This document shows positions 1 to 5,309 of a DNA stretch of 8,921 bases, one piece after another. Location of the stretch: assembly GCA_024275615.1 (NCBI GenBank), contig JAJRYU010000762.1, positions 1 to 8,921 on the forward strand, written 5' to 3'. The position numbers were made by a program, and so were the translations under genes. The notes beneath the pieces are model-generated. The model ran no database searches, had not been told where the DNA came from, and saw only the letters and a list, made by a program, of their open reading frames with translations. Position 1 is the first letter of the stretch. Each line of letters begins with the position of its first letter. Source of the stretch: Planctomycetota bacterium (GTDB lineage: Bacteria; Planctomycetota; GCA-002687715; DRQF01).

Positions 1-1055
1 CCCAAGTTGACAAGGCGGCCTTCAGCCAAAAGAATGACGCACTTGCCATCGGGCCAGATGATCTTGTCGACTTGAGGTTTGATTTCGTCGCGGACAATCG
101 CGGCGTCATCAAAGACACTGGCGACTTGGATTTCGTTGTCGAAGTGGCCAATGTTGCAAATGATCGAGCCATCTTTCATGGCGTCCATGTGGGCCCGCGT
201 GATGATGTCACAACAGCCCGTCGTGGTGACAAAAATGTCGCCAAACGTCGCGGCTTCTTCCATGGTGACGACTTCGTAGCCGGCCATGCAGGCTTGCAAG
301 GCGCAAATGGGATCAATTTCGGTGACATAGACGCGGCCGCCCATGCCGTGAAATGCTTGGGCACAGCCCTTGCCGACATCGCCAAATCCGGCGACGATAC
401 ATTTCTTTCCAGAAATCATGACGTCGGTGGCGCGTTTGATGCCGTCGATCAACGACTCGCGGCAACCGTAAAGGTTATCGAATTTGGACTTAGTCACCGA
501 GTCGTTGACGTTGATAGCAGGGACTTTCAGGGTACCTTCTTTTGCCATCTGATAGAGGCGGTGAACACCCGTTGTCGTTTCTCCTGAAATAGCACGCACG
601 TCCTTCATGAGCTCAGGATAGTCCGCGTGCATCATCACTAGGAGATCGCCGCCATCATCGAGGATCAAGTTCGGGCGCCAGCCGTCCGGGCCTTCGATGG
701 TCATCTTAATGCACCAATTGAACTCTTCTTCGGACATGCCCTTCCAGGCGAAAACAGGAATGCCAGCAGCAGCCATGGCGGCAGCGGCTTGGTCCTGCGT
801 CGAGAAGATGTTGCAGGATGACCATCTCACTTCAGCGCCAAGGTCCACCAAAGTTTCCATCAAAACTGCGGTCTGAATGGTCATGTGCAGGCATCCGGCG
901 ATGCGGGCACCTTTCAGAGGTTGTCCATCCCTGTTCTTGGCGCGCACACCCATGAGGCCGGGCATTTCGTTTTCAGCGATGATGATTTCTTTGCGGCCCC
1001 AGTCTGCCAAGCTCATGTCGGCGACTTTAAAGTCCTGGGTTTCTGTTTGGCTCAT
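1..1055 (-). CDS. ahcY: S-adenosyl-L-homocysteine hydrolase, 3' end cut by window edge
   Basis: Hydrolyses S-adenosylhomocysteine reversibly to adenosine and homocysteine in the cytosol, removing the product inhibitor of methyltransferases; NAD-dependent tetramer. The first 351 codons are present and the frame is open at base 1. Visible: AGCLHMT (residues 53-59, substrate pocket), LDDGGD (132-137), SGETTTG (157-163), NDSVTKSKFDN (184-194, with Lys189, Asp193 and Asn194 matching human Lys186, Asp190 and Asn191), NAD Rossmann loop GFGDVGKG (223-230), CNIGHFDNE (300-308) and the start of EGRLVNLG at the edge. Only about 25 residues separate DDGGD from the ETTTG glutamate. It is therefore the short eukaryote-like type, without the roughly 40-residue insert of many bacterial enzymes, and the full length should be near 430-440. 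ATG at 1055 overlaps the stop of the upstream ArsR-methyltransferase gene as ATGA, so it is the second gene of that operon and probably translated by coupling. Confidence 0.97.
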   Translation of the reverse strand, partial: MSQTETQDFKVADMSLADWGRKEIIIAENEMPGLMGVRAKNRDGQPLKGARIAGCLHMTIQTAVLMETLVDLGAEVRWSSCNIFSTQDQAAAAMAAAGIPVFAWKGMSEEEFNWCIKMTIEGPDGWRPNLILDDGGDLLVMMHADYPELMKDVRAISGETTTGVHRLYQMAKEGTLKVPAINVNDSVTKSKFDNLYGCRESLIDGIKRATDVMISGKKCIVAGFGDVGKGCAQAFHGMGGRVYVTEIDPICALQACMAGYEVVTMEEAATFGDIFVTTTGCCDIITRAHMDAMKDGSIICNIGHFDNEIQVASVFDDAAIVRDEIKPQVDKIIWPDGKCVILLAEGRLVNL

Positions 1056-2065
1056 GAATGAAGCGTCCTTTCGGGTTCGTGCGGCAGCTTGCCGCTCAAA
1101 ATGAAGATATTCAGGTTGTTTGCAATTTCAGAGTGCACGCCGTCCACATTGGCGGCGTAGGCACGTTGTTCTTCGTTGATGTCGGTCAGTCCGGCATTTT
1201 GCATCCACTGGGAAACGACACGCGGCTCGAAACCCAACCACAAGTCGGCATGTTCGTCTCTTAGCCAACTTTCTTCGTGAGGCAAGAAGTCGGTGATGAC
1301 CAGAGTGCCCCCGGGTTTGAGGATGCGGACCATTTCTCGCACCGCCAATTCCGGACTGGGAGTGTGGTGCAAAGTGAGGTGGGCGAAGACACCTGTGGCT
1401 TCGCGGCTCGCCAATGGTAATGATTCCAACTCGCCTTCGCGAAATTCGACGTTGGAGATTTCGGCCCGCCGACAATGAGCCCGGGCTCGTTCCAACTGTG
1501 CAGGAGCATTATCAACGGCAATGACCTGGCCCTGTGTCGCGGCCAGCTCGGGAATCAAATAACCGCTGCCGCAACCAGCGTCGACCAAAACTTGCCCACT
1601 TGGCACGAGACGATTGATGGCTAAGTGCTTGACGACCGGGTCTGCGTGCTGAGTTTGAAATTCGTCCCAAGATTCGCCAGCCGCTTCAAAATGCTCCAAG
1701 ACGGCTTGCCGCCGGCACTCAAGGACCTCTTTCAGCCTCTCGGCGTCTGCATCCAGGGCCGGGTCTCCTGCCGTGAGGTCGTGGACGATCTTCAAAATGT
1801 CATCGGTGGTGCCATTGAGTTGAGGCTGATGGTCGAGGAAGAAGAAACTACGGTTGCCTTCTCGCCTCGCCGAAACCAAGCCAGAGTCCTTGAGGACATT
1901 CAGATGCCGGGACAGAGTGGATTGAGGTACGTCCAGGATCTGACGCAACTCACCGCCACCCAGTTCTTCTGTCGCTAACAGTCGAATCAGCCGCAGACGG
2001 ATTCCCTCTGAAAGACATTTGAAAAGGCGTGCTGCAAGCAGGGCTTCCACGTAGACAAACTCCAT
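1052..2065 (-). CDS. ArsR-type winged-helix regulator fused to SAM-dependent methyltransferase domain (SahR-like)
   Basis: 337 residues in two domains. Residues 8-80 form an ArsR/SmtB winged helix, with recognition helix around VPQSTLSRHLNVLKDSGLV (46-64) and a wing at 66-78. There are no paired Cys/His metal-site residues in the helices, so metal sensing is unlikely. After a linker (85-145, partly helical and charged), residues 146-265 form a class I methyltransferase fold: motif I VDAGCGSG (161-168), the acidic post-I strand VIAVD (181-185), HLTLHHTP (229-236) and LKPGGTLVITDF (249-260). From family knowledge, ArsR proteins of this build (SahR in Proteobacteria) sense SAH and repress methionine-cycle genes including ahcY. 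The direct coupling to ahcY here fits that role. Whether the domain still methylates anything is unknown; it may only bind ligand. The ATG at 2065 has only a weak ribosome site (ACGGAT). The predicted promoter lies about 22 bases upstream. Confidence 0.9.
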   Translation of the reverse strand: MEFVYVEALLAARLFKCLSEGIRLRLIRLLATEELGGGELRQILDVPQSTLSRHLNVLKDSGLVSARREGNRSFFFLDHQPQLNGTTDDILKIVHDLTAGDPALDADAERLKEVLECRRQAVLEHFEAAGESWDEFQTQHADPVVKHLAINRLVPSGQVLVDAGCGSGYLIPELAATQGQVIAVDNAPAQLERARAHCRRAEISNVEFREGELESLPLASREATGVFAHLTLHHTPSPELAVREMVRILKPGGTLVITDFLPHEESWLRDEHADLWLGFEPRVVSQWMQNAGLTDINEEQRAYAANVDGVHSEIANNLNIFILSGKLPHEPERTLHS

Positions 2066-2086
2066 ATCCGTTTATGCGGGTAGACG

Positions 2087-2115
2087 AATATAGGTGTCGA
2101 CATGATCAACAACAA
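2087..2115 (-). promoter_or_regulatory. Predicted sigma-70-type promoter of the ArsR-MTase/ahcY operon
   Basis: On the minus strand, -35 TTGTTG (2115-2110) and -10 TATATT (2092-2087; 5 of 6 to consensus) are separated by exactly 17 bases. The expected start near 2080 leaves a leader of only about 15 bases before the ATG at 2065. That is too short for a SAH riboswitch, so control is more likely by a protein at the promoter. Predicted by eye only. Confidence 0.6.
2095..2111. promoter_or_regulatory. Candidate operator for the ArsR-type repressor
   Basis: Minus-strand reading TGTTGATCATGTCGACA is an imperfect 17-base palindrome: half-sites TGTTGAT and GTCGACA (complement TGTCGAC) match at 5 of 7 positions around a CAT centre. 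It contains the perfect octamer TGTCGACA. It lies wholly between the -35 and -10 boxes of the predicted promoter, where a bound dimer would block RNA polymerase. Assigning it to the adjacent ArsR-type regulator is inference from position and symmetry. I could not compare it with a known SahR motif. Confidence 0.4.
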
Positions 2116-2197
2116 GTCTTGAGTGGAAAAACGCCCAGGCATAATAAAAGTTGCTAAGTGCTTTGTGGTCCGTGTATTGAGAGATCTTGGTTTCCGT

Positions 2198-2920
2198 CTA
2201 TTCGGTCTTCCAGATATCCTCAGGGCGAAATTCTTGCAGGAACTCGTGGAATGCAGATTCCACCCACACTTCGTTCTTGGCCTCAAAAGTCACTTGGACC
2301 TTGTAGTTGTGGTTGTCGTACACCGGGTAGCTACCGATTTCCACCTGGGGGTGCTTGGATTGCAGCCGGTCAAGCCGTTCAGCAATTTCTCCCTCATCGA
2401 CCCGTAAGAACGCGCGGTTCACCACAAACGGCGCTTGCCGAAACGTCTCTCGGATCGCGAGGAATTTCTTTCGCAAAACTGTCGGTTCCCCAGGCATGAC
2501 ATAGACGTTTTCTACTCTGGTGACAGGGAACGGTAAGCCAGGGTTGTAGAGAAGATGTGTTCCTTCTGGCAATTTCGCCATGCGCAAGTATCCGGAGGCG
2601 CTGCCTGCGGGGATGTGTTCGCGAATGATAGCTTCAAGTTCGGCGTTGGCGACAAGTTCCTTGTCGAAAGACTGGGCGATGGCCGCGAAAGTCACATCAT
2701 CGTGAGTAGGGCCGACACCCCCTGTGGTTAGGACTACGTCAAACTGCCCTGAGAATCGTCGCACTTCTTCGGCGATGACAGCAATGTCGTCTGGGATGAT
2801 ACTCACCCGCTCAACGGGCATTCCCAGGTCGTGAAATTGAGCCATGAGCCAAGTCGAGTTGATATCGGTGACCTTGCCGGAAAGAACTTCGTTGCCGATC
2901 ACAATGATTCCTGCGCCCAT
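2198..2920 (-). CDS. Stand-alone CinA N-terminal/FLAD1-type molybdopterin-binding-fold protein (putative nucleotide pyrophosphatase)
   Basis: 240 residues covering a MoaB/Mog-type fold (COG1058-like). Visible: the N-terminal strand IIVIGNEVLSG (5-15), the family signature TTGGVGPTHDD (65-75), MPGEP (142-146) and a C-terminal extension with GSYPVYDNHNYKVQ (196-209). That extension resembles the molybdopterin-binding half of eukaryotic FLAD1 more than full-length CinA. There is no C-terminal PncC/CinA nicotinamide-nucleotide deamidase domain. Related proteins hydrolyse ADP-ribose or FAD-like pyrophosphates. The substrate here is not predictable, and 'competence/damage-inducible' would be a misleading label. 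Start choice: the frame extends to a TTG at 2938 with no ribosome site, whereas ATG 2920 has AGGAAAG just upstream, so ATG is preferred. It is divergent from the metallophosphoesterase and precedes the SAH operon, from which it is probably separately transcribed. Confidence 0.85.
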   Translation of the reverse strand: MGAGIIVIGNEVLSGKVTDINSTWLMAQFHDLGMPVERVSIIPDDIAVIAEEVRRFSGQFDVVLTTGGVGPTHDDVTFAAIAQSFDKELVANAELEAIIREHIPAGSASGYLRMAKLPEGTHLLYNPGLPFPVTRVENVYVMPGEPTVLRKKFLAIRETFRQAPFVVNRAFLRVDEGEIAERLDRLQSKHPQVEIGSYPVYDNHNYKVQVTFEAKNEVWVESAFHEFLQEFRPEDIWKTE

Positions 2921-2926
2921 GGCTGT

Positions 2927-2933
2927 CTTTCCT
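2927..2933 (-). promoter_or_regulatory. Ribosome binding site fixing the start of the molybdopterin-fold gene
   Basis: AGGAAAG on the minus strand ends 6 bases before ATG 2920. It would lie inside the coding region if the upstream TTG at 2938 were used, so it argues for the ATG start. Confidence 0.65.
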
Positions 2934-3040
2934 GGCAAGATTTGAGGTTGGTTAGGTGCTACTGTATCACATTGAATCCGAAATCGGTTGGTGTGTCGTA
3001 TTCATCACCAAGCACGGTCATTTGGCCCAAGAGGCAAATC

Positions 3041-3049
3041 GAGAGGAAG
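3041..3049 (+). promoter_or_regulatory. Strong ribosome binding site of the metallophosphoesterase
   Basis: GAGAGGAAG lies 3 bases before ATG 3053 (GAGG to ATG spacing is 6). It fixes the start there and excludes the in-frame extension back to 2831, which would run through the divergent gene. Confidence 0.8.
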
Positions 3050-3052
3050 ACA

Positions 3053-3760
3053 ATGCAGATTTTCTGCCTGAGCGATCCCCACTACGGGCGAGACATGAGT
3101 CGTTTTGGCCCGGTTTGGGTTGATCACGAAAAGAAGATCGCCGAGCATTGGCGGCAAACAGTAGCTGAGGGCGACCTCGTCTTGATCCCGGGAGACATCA
3201 GTTGGGCCACGACGACAAAATCGACCTTGCTTCATCTGTCAGCCATCGATTCCCTTCCAGGCCGCAAGATTATTTCTCCTGGCAATCACGATCGCTGGTG
3301 GAAGAAGACTGAGCACATTGCCTTACCAACCATCACCTTCCTCAAGGACGAACACCTGCCCCTCGGAGATTCTTGGACCTTGGCGGCGACCATGGGCTGG
3401 GAGCAACCGGAGTCACCTTGGTGGAAAGAATCAGAAATGCGTGAAGACTTCGAGGCCGCCTGCATGGCCCTGGAGCGAACTTTGAGGGAAGCTGAAGGTG
3501 ATCGGCCCAACACCAAGATCTTGTTGATGATTCATTACCCGCCAAGATGGCAACATGCGGATACACCCACCGCATTTGAAGAAATCATCGCCCGTTATCC
3601 CGTCGAGCTTGTGGTCTATGGGCACATACACGGTGACGACCTGAAGATGGCCCACAACGGTCCCATGGAGGTTTTCTCGTCGACGATTCGTTACGAAAAT
3701 GCCAGTGTCGACCGTACCAACATGACGCCCATTTTGGTTGCCGAAATCTCGGTGTCATGA
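3053..3760 (+). CDS. Calcineurin-like metallophosphoesterase (COG1768-type predicted phosphohydrolase)
   Basis: 235 residues with the complete dinuclear-metal motif set in order: DPH (Asp8, His10), PGDIS (Asp48), PGNHDRWW (Asn78, His79), MIHYPP (His161) and YGHIHG (His191, His193). A two-metal phosphoesterase is therefore expected to be active. The GNHD-x-WW signature and the length are like the small cytosolic COG1768 group found in many bacteria, whose substrates are mostly undefined. There is no signal peptide or membrane segment. The start is set by the GAGAGGAAG site; the frame stays open to 2831, but that extra part is antisense to the divergent gene and lacks family similarity. The gene ends TGA at 3760 inside a long hairpin shared with the convergent membrane-protein gene. 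It appears to be a single-gene transcription unit. Confidence 0.9.
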   Translation: MQIFCLSDPHYGRDMSRFGPVWVDHEKKIAEHWRQTVAEGDLVLIPGDISWATTTKSTLLHLSAIDSLPGRKIISPGNHDRWWKKTEHIALPTITFLKDEHLPLGDSWTLAATMGWEQPESPWWKESEMREDFEAACMALERTLREAEGDRPNTKILLMIHYPPRWQHADTPTAFEEIIARYPVELVVYGHIHGDDLKMAHNGPMEVFSSTIRYENASVDRTNMTPILVAEISVS

Positions 3761-3788
3761 GGAACCATGAACCTGGTTCCTTATGACA
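3753..3788. terminator. 36-base inverted repeat spanning both convergent stop codons; probable bidirectional 3'-end hairpin
   Basis: The left arm TGTCATGAGGAACCA (3753-3767) pairs with the right arm TGGTTCCTTATGACA (3774-3788) around a 6-base loop, TGAACC. Of 15 pairs, one is G-T: a wobble in plus-strand RNA and an A-C mismatch in minus-strand RNA. The arms contain the TGA stop of the metallophosphoesterase (3758-3760) and the TAA stop of the membrane protein (3783-3781). Neither side has a T-run after the hairpin, so it is not a textbook intrinsic terminator. It may instead act as an RNA-stabilising 3' end or work with Rho. The pairing is seen directly; the function is inferred from position. 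Confidence 0.65.
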
Positions 3789-4176
3789 GACGACGGATGT
3801 GAACCCGATATCCGAGGATGATGCCACAAAGACCTCCCGGGAGGAGGCCTGCGAGGCCGAATAATGTCGGGCTAAAGGCAATGTAGGTCCAAGTTCCAGC
3901 GACGATGCAGGATAATGAGGCAAACGCCATGGGGAATTTTGACCGCGATCCTCGGGCGTACCAGAGCACCGCCAAGAGACCAGCAAGGACATGGAAGAAA
4001 TAGCCTTTTGTGGCCTGTTCTTCGCCGAACTCCGGTTGAAAGGAGATTGAGCCATCGCCATTGGCAAGAAAAGCCCCTCGCAGTAGTAAGCAGCCCAAGA
4101 CGACGAGGTAAGTCGAGGCCAGGATCAGAGCGCTTCTTGCCAGTATTTGAAGCTTTTTGGGGGTGAGTTCGTTCAT
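3781..4176 (-). CDS. Small integral membrane protein, function unknown
   Basis: 131 residues; I do not recognise a family. About four hydrophobic helices are visible (roughly 11-33, 58-74, 82-100 and 104-123), with positive charge before the first (KK at 7-8) and after the last (HIRR at 126-129). A polar loop (38-56, with GDGS and EFGEEQ) separates helices 1 and 2. There is no recognisable catalytic motif; LLPGGLCGII in the last helix is glycine-rich. The ATG at 4176 has no good ribosome site, so the start is somewhat uncertain. No downstream in-frame start would keep the first helix, and the frame is free of stops. It is divergent from hemE and convergent with the metallophosphoesterase, so context gives no function. 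Evidence that it is real: hydrophobic periodicity, filling of the gap, and a 3' hairpin shared with its neighbour. Confidence 0.7.
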   Translation of the reverse strand: MNELTPKKLQILARSALILASTYLVVLGCLLLRGAFLANGDGSISFQPEFGEEQATKGYFFHVLAGLLAVLWYARGSRSKFPMAFASLSCIVAGTWTYIAFSPTLFGLAGLLPGGLCGIILGYRVHIRRLS

Positions 4177-4259
4177 TTCTAAGGCAGATACTATCTATTT
4201 ACCGGGCTCAAAGGCAGGGGCCAATGTTGAAGGTTGAGTCTCATTTCATAACCTGAACC
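4177..4259. promoter_or_regulatory. Divergent intergenic region upstream of hemE
   Basis: 83 bases that must carry the haem-operon promoter and that of the small membrane protein. No convincing -35/-10 pair is visible for hemE: TTGAAG (4227-4232) and CATAAC (4247-4252) are only 14 bases apart. On the minus strand, TTGGCC and TAAATA with a 17-base spacer are a weak possibility. There is a short GGTTGAG/TCTCA symmetry but no recognisable Fur, Irr or HrtR-type site. Confidence 0.3.
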
Positions 4260-5309
4260 ATGCGAACGGATTTGACACCACGGGAGAGCTTTCTCGCGGC
4301 GTGCCGCCAGGAGCCGGTGGCCGAGATCCCAGTCTGGTTGATGCGCCAGGCAGGGCGGTACATGCCCGAGTACCAAGCAATACGCTCACAGGTCTCTTTT
4401 CTTGAACTGTGCAAGTCTCCAGCCATGTGCCGCGACGTCACCATGCAGCCCATTGATGGCTTGGGCTTGGACATCGGCATTATTTTCTCAGACATTCTCT
4501 TGCCTCCCGAAGCCATGGGCATGAACCTAGAATTCACCGAATCCGGGCCCAGCTTGGCGCCTCCGATTCGCGATCTCGCCGCTGTCGAGGCTCTTAAGGA
4601 TTTTGACCCCGGCGAAAAGACCCCTTGGCCCGCGGAGGCCATTCGCCTGACCCGCCCTGTCATTGGCGACCAGCGCGCCCTCATCGGTTTTGGCGGCGCT
4701 CCTTTTACCCTGGCTTCTTACATGGTTGAGGGCAAAGGGTCGCGCAATTACGAAAATCTCAAGCGGCTGATGTATGGCGAACCCGAGACTTTTCATCTGT
4801 TGATGGACAGAATCACCGATAATTTGTTGGAATATTTCAAAATTCAAGCAGAGGCGGGGGCTGACGCGCTCCAGATTTTTGATTCCTGGGGTGGCTCTTT
4901 GGGAGTGGCGGATTACCGTGAATTTGTTCAACCCCGCATGAAACGCCTCATTGCTGCTTTGAAAGGCACGGGGGTGCCGATCATTTCCTATGTCAATGGT
5001 TGTGGTCACCTTTTGAACATGATGGCTGATTCTGGTGCAGACGTGGTGGCGATTGACTGGCGCATTGAAGCGGCTGATGCCATCAAGATCGTCGCCGGGC
5101 GCTGCGCTATTCAAGGCAACATGGATCCGGCGGCACTTCTGGCAACGCCGGAAGCCGCGATTCGAGAAACAAAGAAGTGCCTGGCCGCCTTTGATGGTCA
5201 TGACGGTTTCATATTTAACTTGGGCAGCGGAATCCTCAAATGGACTCCGGTCCCTGCAGCAAAGGCCGTGGTTGACACCGTGCGAGCATGGCGAAAAGAC
5301 GGCAAGTGA
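4260..5309 (+). CDS. hemE: Uroporphyrinogen decarboxylase
   Basis: 349 residues, normal for the family. Removes the four acetate carboxyls of uroporphyrinogen III to give coproporphyrinogen III; cytosolic TIM-barrel dimer, no cofactor. Motifs: PVWLMRQAGRYMPEY (24-38, with the substrate-binding arginines), IIFSDILLPPEAMG (74-87, catalytic Asp78 matching human Asp86), FGGAPFTLASYMVEG (144-158, Tyr154), QIFDSWGG (205-212, Ser209) and AIDWRI (264-269). Odd: the near-universal C-terminal NLGHG motif reads NLGSG (320-324), so the position of human His339 is serine (codon AGC at 5226-5228). The main catalytic Asp, Arg and Tyr are intact, so activity is still expected. First gene of the haem operon. 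The ATG has no clear Shine-Dalgarno, but it gives the usual short N-terminus. Confidence 0.96.
   Translation: MRTDLTPRESFLAACRQEPVAEIPVWLMRQAGRYMPEYQAIRSQVSFLELCKSPAMCRDVTMQPIDGLGLDIGIIFSDILLPPEAMGMNLEFTESGPSLAPPIRDLAAVEALKDFDPGEKTPWPAEAIRLTRPVIGDQRALIGFGGAPFTLASYMVEGKGSRNYENLKRLMYGEPETFHLLMDRITDNLLEYFKIQAEAGADALQIFDSWGGSLGVADYREFVQPRMKRLIAALKGTGVPIISYVNGCGHLLNMMADSGADVVAIDWRIEAADAIKIVAGRCAIQGNMDPAALLATPEAAIRETKKCLAAFDGHDGFIFNLGSGILKWTPVPAAKAVVDTVRAWRKDGK

Larger units (their letters stand above)
2921..3052. promoter_or_regulatory. Divergent intergenic region with weak promoter candidates
   Basis: 132 bases between two divergent starts, so it should hold both promoters. Plus-strand candidate: TTGAGG (2942-2947), 17-base spacer, TATCAC (2965-2970). 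Minus-strand candidate: extended -10 TGATACAGT, with hexamer TACAGT at 2966-2961 and no clear -35. The two -10 boxes overlap by two bases, which would make the promoters mutually exclusive if both are real. Both matches are weak. I see no operator-like palindrome or riboswitch. Confidence 0.25.

Noticed and set aside
72..587. 171-codon open frame on the plus strand
   Set aside because: It is exactly antisense to ahcY, whose protein is strongly conserved on the other strand; no recognisable motif and no ribosome site.
1052..2065. ArsR protein as a metal or arsenic sensor
   Set aside because: No paired Cys or Cys/His metal ligands in the winged helix, no ars genes nearby, and the fused methyltransferase fold plus ahcY coupling point to SAH/SAM.
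2066..2197. SAH riboswitch upstream of the ahcY operon
   Set aside because: The predicted leader is only about 15 bases, and the AT-rich gap shows none of the GC-rich conserved core of the SAH riboswitch.
2120..2197. Intrinsic terminator after the molybdopterin-fold gene
   Set aside because: The only candidate is a 3-pair GCC/GGC stem with a 2-base loop before GTTTTT on the minus strand, too small to form a hairpin.
2831..3052. N-terminal extension of the metallophosphoesterase frame back to 2831
   Set aside because: It overlaps the divergent molybdopterin-fold gene, has no family similarity, and a strong GAGAGGAAG site precedes ATG 3053.
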